A program made the translations under genes and the position numbers. From Serripes groenlandicus (Eukaryota; Mollusca; Bivalvia; Cardiida; Cardiidae), in the NCBI GenBank assembly GCA_031761405.1, contig JASEVX010000010.1, forward strand, positions 9,272,554 through 9,336,553: DNA of 64,000 bases, in the 5' to 3' direction. Positions 54,737 to 64,000 of the stretch are shown here, piece by piece. Numbering within the stretch: position 1 is the first letter of the stretch; each line of letters begins with the position of its first letter. Under the pieces are notes generated by a model. The model made no database searches, was not told the DNA's origin, and saw only the letters and a program-made list of their open reading frames with translations.

Positions 54737-56794
54737 AATGATGCCAAACCGGAAAGGCAAAAAAAAAGGTACCCAAATCGCTACACGAAGATTATATAAC
54801 TTTGATCAAAAAATTAATGTCAGTTTTATCTCTTTTATCCCATACTAATGTGCGTACTTTGCTTATATTTTCTGTTTGTATTGTTTGTTATCAGCAATCT
54901 ATTCCTTATGCATTTCACCTACTTGATCAATGGCAGTCTATTTGTAATGTGATCCAGTATTAATATTGTGAACATGAATTAACCAAAGGCACCTGAATAC
55001 CTAAGTTGGGCTACTGCAATCGAAAATATGTAGCTTTATATATATACAGCTTTTTAAATGATAGATTTACATTTCGTCTTTAATCTAATAGTGATATTTT
55101 AGTAATATAGATTACTGTACAAAGTGTGACTTGAATATATTAAAAAATGCACAAAGGTACCATATCATCTGTCATCGACTGCAGTAGTCAGAGTAATGAA
55201 TGTGTTTATGTTTTCGAGTTTACATAACGCATGCTAGTCAAATACTATACAACACGTGTCTACAAAGATTCAATACGTGTATATTAGTTATGTTTATGTT
55301 TTACGCAGCTTTCAAGAAGTTTCTACTTATAACATGGTTGTTCGGCACTACTGATCCACGTATCCTCATTCCAGAGAGTCAGTCGTCAAGTGGGCATCAA
55401 GGAGGGAAGGCCATAATCACTATTGTATTTGGTATGACCCAGCCCTGAGATCGATCTGGAAAAAAGTAAATACTGCAGAATTTTATACCGTTGCACCACT
55501 GATTCGGTCACGTGTATATCGAAATATGAGCTTTATCTAACGATTTGCACCGAAAAGAGATCATTAAGAGGTACATTAAACTAATGGGACTGTGCTTCTT
55601 GTTTCTAAATTATATGTAGCCAAACAGTGAAGGCTCTTTTGAGAGAGAGCGGGTGTACAGACTCGACTGAGATTAATTCTTACCCAAATTAACATATATA
55701 TTGGTGTTAAAATGGATGGTCGTTTAAGTTAATGGTCACCGTGATACATGTACATTGTATGTATGACCGGCGTCTTGCGATTTGAGATCTTAATGCTATT
55801 GATGACAGTCAATATTCTGTTCTGTTTACACGCACAGTCTCGTCAGAATATTCGTTCTATATAGAGTAGCCCAAATAATTGTATATCAATGATACGTTAA
55901 ATGATGCTAGCAGGAGACTCAGCCTGGAGAGGCAATGATAACACAATCACCAGACGCAGGTCATATACAATGATGATCATTAAACACCTAACGTGCAAAA
56001 AGCTACAATATTTTTTATTGTTCAAGGTTTGCACGAAACTGGACATGTTTATTGCTCCAGGGTTCTTCCTGACTTTCTTGACAAGAAAATGAATTTGGGA
56101 CGTCGGGTTTACATGTGCCATGCTAACCACTCGAATACCGCAAATTTGTATAGTCAGATGAAGTAGTAAGATGAAATTCAGCTAATTCAAGTAGTATGTA
56201 TATGTCATGATTAATGAGGAGATAAAGTGCACCATAGGATAAAACCGAGAAAGCATATTCTCAACTACACTAGTGGGACATCCCAAGATAATAGTATACC
56301 CGCCAACAAGTAGGAAAGTCAAACAAAGGTGTGCTTTATCTTTTATTTCAGTTTGACTGTTCCCTGCTTTAATATTTCCCACTCTAATGTGCTTACTTTT
56401 TCCCTTAGTCTTTCTTCCTACTTAAGTCCGGCCAATGCATATACAGAACAACTTAGTGCGTTTTACCTGCTCGATCAATTGGAGTCAAGTTGCAATGGAG
56501 ATCCATTAGTAATATTATGAAAATTAATTAATCAAGGACCCATGTAAACATAATTCGCTCCACTACAATCTTAAAGAGGTACAGAAAAAAATCTGACCGG
56601 AACGTGATTAGATCGTAAGTGTGATTGGAACGAAGTTGGAACGCTTTAAGAGCGGAACGGAATTTTGCGCTCTGAACGAAACAATCATAATGAATGAAAA
56701 CATTCAACCTTTTTTGTTACATCACGGCGGTTAACGGCTTAGTTGTTAATTATACTAGTTATTTATACGACACTGCCATCCTAATATATACACT
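54737..56794. other. No gene recognised, 2 kb
   Basis: AT-rich with many short frames, none with recognisable motifs or shared repeats. Confidence 0.4.
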
Positions 56795-56992
56795 TTGATA
56801 GACATGGTCCTGCAAGAGCAGGCTGAAGCCAATCTATTCCAGCACGCCAACTGCGGAAAGCAGCGGCCAAAGAAGCGGGTATACCGTGAGCTAAAGCAAA
56901 TGCTCATCAGACTGCATCGCCAGCTGCGAAATGGCGAAATGGACATCATGACCTATATTGATGCTGCTTCTCACTTAGTTAAACTAAAGTGA
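56795..56992 (+). CDS. Unrecognised 65-codon basic ORF
   Basis: The ORF is richer in GC and in Arg/Gln/Leu than its flanks: LQEQAEANLFQHANCGKQRP, KKRVYRELKQMLIRLHRQLR, then MDIMTYIDAASHLVKLK. A long amphipathic basic helix is likely. The strong composition contrast with the AT-rich surroundings suggests real or recent coding use, perhaps a terminal exon or a piece of a mobile-element protein. I do not recognise the family. Confidence 0.3.
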   Translation: MIDMVLQEQAEANLFQHANCGKQRPKKRVYRELKQMLIRLHRQLRNGEMDIMTYIDAASHLVKLK

Positions 56993-57479
56993 ATATGTAC
57001 AAATATATCATTAAAGTCTTGTATATATACATATGAAGAAGAATATGAGTTAATATATATTTTAGTTTTATATCAGTCTATAAATAACTATTTCAATACG
57101 TGCTATTTATTTGTTCTTCTTTATATAAATTATATCCAAATTGTGTTTAGAATGTAATGTTGTATATATTATGACCACAATTGATAATATATAATCATAT
57201 CTATTTTGTGCTTTGCATTTATATGTTCATCAGTTAATCCCAATTCTTTGTTATTCCATGTTTTATTAATAGTATAGTTCATTCTTGCAAATACAAATCA
57301 GCTCTATATTTGTGCTATTTTATGACATTTATGTACTTTCCCAATTTTAGAAACACAGCATTTCAGCACATTATAGCAATGTTCGCTAATTATCACCTAT
57401 CAACTCCATTGTTACTCCAAACAATACATCCCACAAAACCCAGCTTCAATTTATATAGGAAAGAATAGCGGCTGGGAAA
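56993..57479. other. No gene recognised
   Basis: Very AT-rich, no motif. Confidence 0.4.
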
Positions 57480-58540
57480 GTGGGAACAGAGCAGTAATAC
57501 GTCACCAAATGAAAAATGCTCCAGACCTAACTACGTGTAGCTCACAAAATACATAGAGATCAGGGGCAAGTTAACATTGTCGAGCAATACGTATCCCTTC
57601 TTTACCAGATATGCCGGGCTCATGACTAAACTAAAAGTAATACGTCATTTTCTTTATCAAATGAGTCGTGCTCTAGACTAAACTATCTGTAGTACACAAT
57701 GATATACAGAGGTCAGGACCAGGTCATCATTGTCGAGTAATACGCTTCCCGTTTTTATCAAATAAGCCGTGCTCCAGTATAATCAACCTATTGTTTACAA
57801 TGATACACGGAGATCAGGATCAGGTCAACATTGTCGAGTATCACGTTTCCCTTCCTTACCAAATAAGACATGCTCCAGATTAATCTACCTATTGTATACA
57901 ATGATACACAGATGTCATCATTATCTAGTAATACGATTCCCTTCTTTAACAAATAAGCCGTGCTACAGATCAAACTATCTGTAGTACACAATGATACACA
58001 GAGGACAGGATCAGGTCATCAGTGTCGAGTAATACGTTTCTCTTCTTTACCAAATCAGCCGTGTTCCAGACTCAACTACGTGTAGCTCACACTAATACAC
58101 AGAGGTCAGGGTGAGGTCAACATTGAGCCGTGTTCCAATCTAAACTACGAGTAACTGACAATAATGTAGTTTTTGTACAGAGGTCAAACTTGTCGAGTAA
58201 TACGTTTCTCTTCTTTACCAAATGAGCCGTGCTCCAGACTAAACCAAGTGTAGTTTACACAATAATACACAGAGGACATGGTCAGTTTAACATTGTTGAG
58301 TAATACATGTATGTCTCTCTTCTTAATCAAATGAGTTGTTTTCCAGACTTGACTATGTGTAGCTCTCAATAATACACATATATTATGAGCAGGTCAACAT
58401 CGTCATGTAATACGTCTCCCTTATTCACCAAATGAGCTAAGCTCAAGACTCAAACCAACCTAATTTTGTTTATAAGATCTTGTCGAGTAATACGCCTCGA
58501 CTTTTTACCAAATGCGCCGTGCTACAGACTAAAAACCTTT
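57480..58540. repeat. Minisatellite, ~100-bp unit, about ten copies
   Basis: Each unit contains GTCGAGTAATACG, CTTCTTTACCAAATGAGCCG, TGCTCCAGACTAAACTA and a CACA(A/T)TGATACACAGAGGTC stretch. Units lie at about 57590, 57640, 57735, 57835, 57925, 58025, 58195, 58295, 58405 and 58485. Short ORFs on both strands are by-products. Confidence 0.85.
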
Positions 58541-58674
58541 GAATGCTGTTTGTTATTTATTATATCTCTTTTAATGAAATTATTTTAAGAACTACGGAAA
58601 TGATATATCTCATATGTATTTATTCAATGATTGATTACTAAAACTAGACAATACAATCCCAGTTAGGAAAATCC

Positions 58675-60100
58675 ATCTTGATGGGGGATTTTAACTCTCA
58701 TTTAAATGGTGAAACTTTTATTAAGCAAATTGATGGAAGAGGCGCTGCGCTTTGCGAGCTCACCCAGACATTTAACTTGTATACTATTACCACTTCACCC
58801 ATTTGTATTGGAGCAGAGGCTAGTTATGTGTCTTGTGGCAAGGGTTCCAAATCACTTATTGATCACGTATTTGTGTCCCCGGACTTAACAAGTTCTGTTA
58901 AATGTTGTAATATTTTAGACGATGACTGTTTAAACGGTCTCGTCCCTTCGTCCTATAGTTTTTGCCATTGAAATTTAGAATTTCGATTGTATTAAACCTG
59001 ATGTAAATATTTCAGTTAATTGGAAAAGGGTTACCGAAGATCAGAGTAAATCCTACGAGATAAGTCTTCACTGTTTTCTAAAAAGCAGTATATATCAGTT
59101 ACCAGTTGCTGATGTACACTCCTTTATAGACAGTATTTATCACTGCATTGTGTCGGATATCATTCAGTCGCCTGAGGCACATTTACCGCATACGTCCTAT
59201 CGCCCCTTTCTCATTAGTCTTCCAGTCTCAGACAGCACCATGCGTTTATGAGATGTAAACGTAGGGCTTTGGTTGAGGCTCATAGACCAAGGGGATATGA
59301 TTATGCTTCATTTAAAGATTATAAAGCAGCAAAATATTCCTTTCGAAAATTGCATAGAAATAATTGCTCAAATTATCTACAACAAATAAACACTGATATT
59401 GACACGGCATCTGATGTAGACAGTCCGTTGTTTTGGAGACTGTTTAATTCTAAAAAGAAAACATTACTGAAGAATGTCTCCAGTGAGGTCAAGTTTAATG
59501 ATCTTGTTGTTCGTGACCCTGAAAATATCTGCCATGAATGAGGTCGTCATTTTGCATCCCTTTACTCGGACACTGAGTATGAACTTTATGACTACTAGTA
59601 ATCATTATGAGACCGTTACTAGGCACGTTAGTTGTCTGAAAGAAGAGTCAATTATAGCCATATTTAATGACCATATTTGTCAAGAAGAAGTTTTAAACGC
59701 ATAAGCATCGTTGAAAACAGGAAAAATGTGCGGAAATGATCATTTCTTTTAAAGGAGAGTGTAAGTTACTGTAATGAAAATGATAGTAAATTGTTTGCCT
59801 GCTTTTTAGATGCCCATCAAGCGTTTGGGCGTGTGTGGCATGATGGTCTTTAATATAAATTACATAAACTAGGTATATGTTCTCATCTGTTCTCATCTGT
59901 TGTTTCTATGCATACAGGTATGTACAGCTGTGTTATGTACAACATACTTTATTCTGACTGGTTCCCTATTTTACAAGGTACCCGGCAGGTTGGGGTCTGG
60001 TCACCATTGTTATATCATATTTACATTAATTCCCTTAGGTGGCAGGGGACACATTCGGATTTGGCCCCTGTCGATATTTCATATATTTGGTTTGCTTGAA
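58675..60100 (+). pseudogene. LINE C: endonuclease-RT relic
   Basis: The endonuclease end carries MGDFNSHLNGETF then GSKSLIDHVFVSPDL (58678-58890). A linker in two frames follows (CKRRALVEAHRPRGYDYASF, RLFNSKKKTLLKNVSSEVKF; 59250-59500). RT pieces are CFLDAHQAFGRVWHDGL (59800-59850) and, after a deletion, SDWFPILQGTRQVGVWSPLL then YHIYIN (59956-60030). The YADD box and everything after it are missing. Frame changes and stops occur throughout. The GTRQGGVxSPLLY type of RT motif differs from that of LINEs A and B, so this is a separate family. Confidence 0.8.
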
Positions 60101-60954
60101 AATGAACTAATTTCTTAACTTAACACTATATGGCATTGATTTCTTCATTGACTTCTATCAATTGATGCATACAAAATGTGGAGAAAATACGAACATCTGT
60201 ATATGCTAGCTCATATCATGTTGAAGAGCTTTCCAAGGGGAGGTCAATTTCAATATCATTTGAGACTGTTGTGTGACGAAAATTCCGGTATTTCAAATAA
60301 GTTTTTCTACTAGAAGAATACTGATGACATGGTATTTTGCATACATTTCCTGGTTATGCATTGCTTGATTATTAAAGGAATACGCTCGGCTGAAAAAAAC
60401 TTGCTTTGAATTGAAAAATATTGACTTAAAGAACATTTATTTAATATGCATTTCATTAACATACTACTAATAATGAAGATATTACTATTTGAATATGACT
60501 ATTTGTGCTGATCGGTGCGCAGCATGGGCGCGGCCATTGTTTACATATCGCAATGTCTCGATACTTTCTGGAAATATTCGTGACGTCATTTACCCTCTAT
60601 GTCCCAAACAAAACATACAAGTAGAGTTAGCTAATGAACGACTGCGGTACTATAAAGGGAATACAAAATATACTTTTTCGTAAGAAAATTAACCCCGGAA
60701 GTTTACACACTTAAACTTCAATTATTCAAAATTAAATTCAAAGCATTACATCATAATATTACTAGATCTATATAAAGTTTTATAGTAAATAGTATCCAAC
60801 CATAGTAGTGGATAAACTCGAAATTGACTCGTGTAATATATATCAGCCAATTAAATATATGTGTGTTAACATTTATCTATACAATAATTTCATTCGTTTA
60901 TATATTTGACTGTTGTTTGTTATGATTTCGCAGCTCGTTAGACATAATGAACCG
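60101..60954. other. No gene recognised
   Basis: AT-rich; the 64-codon frame at 60489-60683 has no motif I recognise. Confidence 0.4.
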
Positions 60955-61022
60955 TCGTTTTTGTAGAACAATCAAAGGTCATAGAAACAATCAAATTTCC
61001 GGTAGTAGTCGGACGCTACTGT
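60955..61022. repeat. Dispersed repeat, copy 1 (pair with 62052-62107)
   Basis: CAATCAAAGGTCATAGAAAC then ATTTCCGGTAGTAGTCGGAC is repeated with few changes at 62052-62107 (CAATTAAAGGTCATAACAAC, ATTTCCGGTAGCAATCAGAC). Confidence 0.65.
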
Positions 61023-61514
61023 AATAGGATCTGTCGGCAAGTCTTTTGAACAGGCATAATTCGACCCATTCCCTACATAGTCTGGAGTTGGCGGTAAAGA
61101 GATTTTCCATATTAGTCATCTGCTGCAGATTTGGTGTATGTTGAAAAGGGAGAATTGAAATGGTTAATTTTGACCAAATTTCCAAAAGGATTTTTGTTGT
61201 AAGACTTATATTATATATTGAAGAAAAATTCTCAAACCTGTATAAATATCCCTTTTAATTCCAAATGAAATCGTCCAATTTTTAAAATCGTTACTTGTTT
61301 TTAGTTGAATGTATTTTACCACAATTCATTACCTCCAAATACAAGACACGGGAAAATTTATGAAGAATGAGTACAGCATAGCTTCGGATGTTATCATTTA
61401 AACAGGGACATAGATCTTATCTACGTCCCTGATTTAAAGAAATGATCACTTTAAAGCAATTATCTACTTAATTCAATTATCACCTGTGAAAGAATTAATA
61501 CCAATCGTTGGGAG

Positions 61515-61735
61515 TTTGTCTACTCTGCATTTTCAATCGGTACAGTTTAGTCTACTCTGTATTTCAATCGTATGGGTTTTGACTACCCTGCATTTTCAAC
61601 CATATGGGTTTTGATTACACTGTTTATTCTATCGTATGGGTTTTGACTACTCCGGTTCTTTTAACCATATCGGTTTTGACTACTATGACAAAAATCGACC
61701 ACATGGGTTTTGACCATATGGGTTTTGAATGTCCC
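61515..61735. repeat. Minisatellite, ~30-34-bp unit
   Basis: About seven degenerate units of TTTTGACTACTCTGCATTTT followed by CAA(C/T)C(G/A)TATGGG. The ORF at 61604-61975 starts inside it and is not taken as a gene. Confidence 0.75.
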
Positions 61736-62051
61736 CCTTTTTACACAAATGAGCCACGTCACACACAAATCGCAATTCGGAGTTCATATTGTGAATTTCA
61801 AATAAGATCAAATTGCATATTTGTATGGTCGGTTTTTCGTCAGGATGCGTCTGCAGGGGCTTACTGTACCGCTCAAAAGCAAAAACAATTTTCGGCCATG
61901 CCTATAAAGGCTTTCTTACACCGGCACTCCACACAACACTACAATCTCTATGACAGCAAATACATGTATAAATAAAGTTGTAAACGTTGTGACAAAAGGC
62001 GTAATTCACAGATTAATCGAAAATTAAAAACATTGTACCGTTCTTTATTGA

Positions 62052-62107
62052 AAACCAATTAAAGGTCATAACAACCAATCATATTTCCGGTAGCAATCAG
62101 ACACTAC
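62052..62107. repeat. Dispersed repeat, copy 2
   Basis: See the copy at 60955-61022; same orientation, about 1.1 kb apart. Confidence 0.65.
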
Positions 62108-63821
62108 TTTTGATCTACCAACAAAGCACCGCCGAGGCTTTGATGCGCTGATCAGGAGCAGCAGCCGACTAGGGGTAATAAACAGCAAGTCAACTAATAA
62201 GGGGTAATAAAATAATTAATTGAGTGTAAAATGTTACAGCAGTCAAAAGACGTCAGTTCGTTTAAAAACATTCGATTTCGCTTTTCCTATATAATTAATA
62301 ACTGCAATAATGTTACGTCTTTCACATCCTTAAGTACTGCACAGGAATTTGATGATGATCAAATTCAAACAAGGACAGCACTGGCTGTAATCGACCATGT
62401 TCAAACCCTTGGTCGACAACAGCGAAAATATTCATGTGGTGAAAAGACCTATAGGCAGGCATTTTCAAAACTTACTGGATAGTGGACATGATAACAATTA
62501 ATCAGAAAAGAGAAGAGGAAAACCTTGTGAGGCAGAGATCAGACTGATCATGAATTGTTGTGTTCGCTTTTTAGTTGTGAATCACAGTGTTTGTTTCTTG
62601 GGAAGATTCATGACCAAAAAAATACCACACAAGTATGCAATTTGATCTTATTATGAAATTAACACTGAAACTATCCAAATGCGGAATTTGTGCTGACGCG
62701 GTTTTGAGTAAAATCCCCACGCGCTATGAAGTAAGCATTTCCCATAGGCTCTCCCAAAATTCGGTGTTAAAATCTGTGACCTTTTGTGTTTGTGAAATTG
62801 GACGATTTCATTTGGATTATAAGTCGCCGGGCAGAAGCCCGCAACTTCTATTTTTAATAGGTTTTCTGAAATCACATGGGAGGGGGGATTATTATTAGAA
62901 AGAAACACATTTAGATGTCTTGAACATATTACAATTGTGTTTGTTTAAAAACACTAAATAATGACACATCTAAAATGAAATAAATATTCCGATGTTTTAG
63001 GTATTTTCAGTTTCTTTATTTTGACTCGCATTTATGCTTTTTTGTTTTATTTACGAAGCCAAAACAGTCCCTATTAGCTAGACTGGTAGACTTTTTTTTA
63101 CACTATATACTACATGTAATCAAAAGTCGATAACTACAAACATTTACGTCGCAGTCTAATTTGTTTACTTACGCGCACCTGCGTTACTCGCAAATACCAA
63201 CTGCGTTGATCAATCTCCTTTGCAGAGAGCCGCTCTTTACACTCACTTACAAATAGTAAATTATAGGTGATTTAAATTTTTTATTTGGTTCGAAACAAAT
63301 GAAGAAAAAAACAAACCGAGATAAAACTGGTTTTAATGGAAAAATGACTTTGAACGAATACTCTCTGCCTATAAAGAGAGTTTCAAAAACGACACCTCTG
63401 CGAATAAGAAAGAATCGGGTCTTTCGTACAAAATTAGTTCGTCCTTGACAATTTTAAATGTGTCATTTAATTCCCTAAAGGCATATTGCTTCCGATCTGC
63501 ATATTGTTATGCATCATTGACACAAGGGCGCTCATCATAATATAATTTTAAAACATGAGTAGTTTGTTGTTTTCATTATAAAAAAGGAAGGAAATAATTA
63601 AAATAAATTAACATGTTGTAGGGCTAAGTTTATGTTCGAAATTAAGTTTAAATTATACAACAATTTCAATGAGATTTAACTGTTTAGTTGATATTATATT
63701 TCAAAGGTGGTCTAATTTATAAATATAGGACTACATTTCAACATTTGTTAAAGTATGATATAATTAGGATGCCAAGCTAATATCATTTTGAGAAAAAGAG
63801 AAAACTCATGTCTTCAGCGAT
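62108..63821. other. No gene recognised
   Basis: Frames at 62231-62482 and 62635-62898 have no recognisable motif. The remainder is AT-rich. Confidence 0.4.
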
Positions 63822-63895
63822 TTAACCCTTATCATATTGTTTTAAAAGTAGATTGCTGCAAAGGTGTCCACTGTTGACTTTAAAAGAGGAAAGGT
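63822..63895. mobile_element. piggyBac-type MITE fragment
   Basis: TTAACCCTTATCATATTG, then GATTGCTGCAAAGGTGTCC and AGAGGAAAGG, keep both ends but lose the centre. Confidence 0.5.
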
Positions 63896-64000
63896 AAAAT
63901 GACGTGCTATTGCATGCAAATCCCAAATTGTCTGTTTTGTGGTTTTATTGAAAAATAATAAAATTCAAATATTCTGACAAACATCTTGAAAAGTGTATGT

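Noticed and set aside
57480..58540. CRISPR-like spaced repeats
   Set aside because: The whole ~100-bp unit is repeated with divergence throughout; there are no unique spacers, and the context is animal DNA.
61604..61975. 123-codon ORF beginning in a minisatellite
   Set aside because: The first third is repeat-derived (GFDYT-type repeats) and the rest has no recognisable domain.

Overview
The window looks like about 64 kb of AT-rich, intron-and-repeat-type animal genome, most probably from a bivalve mollusc. The reasons are: no dense bacterial gene packing; tRNA-derived SINEs, non-LTR retrotransposons, piggyBac/Tc1/hAT/MULE relics and a Helitron-like element side by side; tandem-repeat elements of a style familiar from bivalve genomes; and a single-exon Cys-loop receptor of the kind that is expanded in molluscs. 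The species assignment is an inference and cannot be settled from the sequence alone.

Only one gene is convincingly intact: a nicotinic acetylcholine receptor-like Cys-loop channel subunit (44254-45468, minus, 404 codons, all four membrane segments in one exon). A few unrecognised ORFs (1548-2132 minus, 31375-31755 plus, 56795-56992 plus) might be exons or relics. Nearly everything else that codes is a decayed transposable-element protein.

Layout. 0-4 kb: piggyBac-type MITEs with a nested SINE, a non-LTR RT fragment ending at a 40-bp perfect palindrome, and two head-to-head Tc1 transposase ends. 5.4-9.9 kb: an unknown gene relic, then three modular tandem-repeat elements (families A, B, C). 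11-12.8 kb: a non-autonomous hAT element with an 8-bp target duplication and a GC-rich inverted-repeat island. 14.7-19.0 kb: a decayed Helentron-type element (Rep, PIF1-like helicase and C-terminal endonuclease) carrying a young SINE. 19.9-22.5 kb: more repeats and a SWIM-finger relic. 22.5-28.8 kb: a LINE inserted in a LINE, with a detached LINE 5' end encoding a 2A-like motif. 30.4-34 kb: a cluster of SINEs. 35.8-40.4 kb: a MULE/SWIM transposase relic and a hAT relic. 41-43.8 kb: piggyBac MITEs and a piggyBac transposase C-terminus. 44-45.7 kb: the receptor gene. 45.7-51.7 kb: mostly unexplained AT-rich DNA with microsatellites and MITE fragments. 52.2-54.7 kb: a second hAT relic broken by a family D element and a RecQ-like fragment. 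57.5-60.1 kb: a ~100-bp minisatellite and a third LINE relic. 60.1-64 kb: small repeats and unexplained DNA.

The most interesting pattern is architectural. At least five repeat families with unrelated cores (6.37-8.18, 8.18-8.70, 9.13-9.88, 37.29-37.74 and 52.67-53.39 kb) share one plan. Each has a TT flank and an 8-9-bp sequence at the very 5' end that returns as its reverse complement just before the 3' end. Between these lie a GTCCGTC-like pyrimidine-rich run and ~160-190-bp tandem units, followed in most by a short hairpin and a terminal CTTGTT. This resembles what is described for non-autonomous Helentron-associated elements (HINEs). The same window carries a Helentron-like Rep/helicase/endonuclease relic that could represent the matching machinery.
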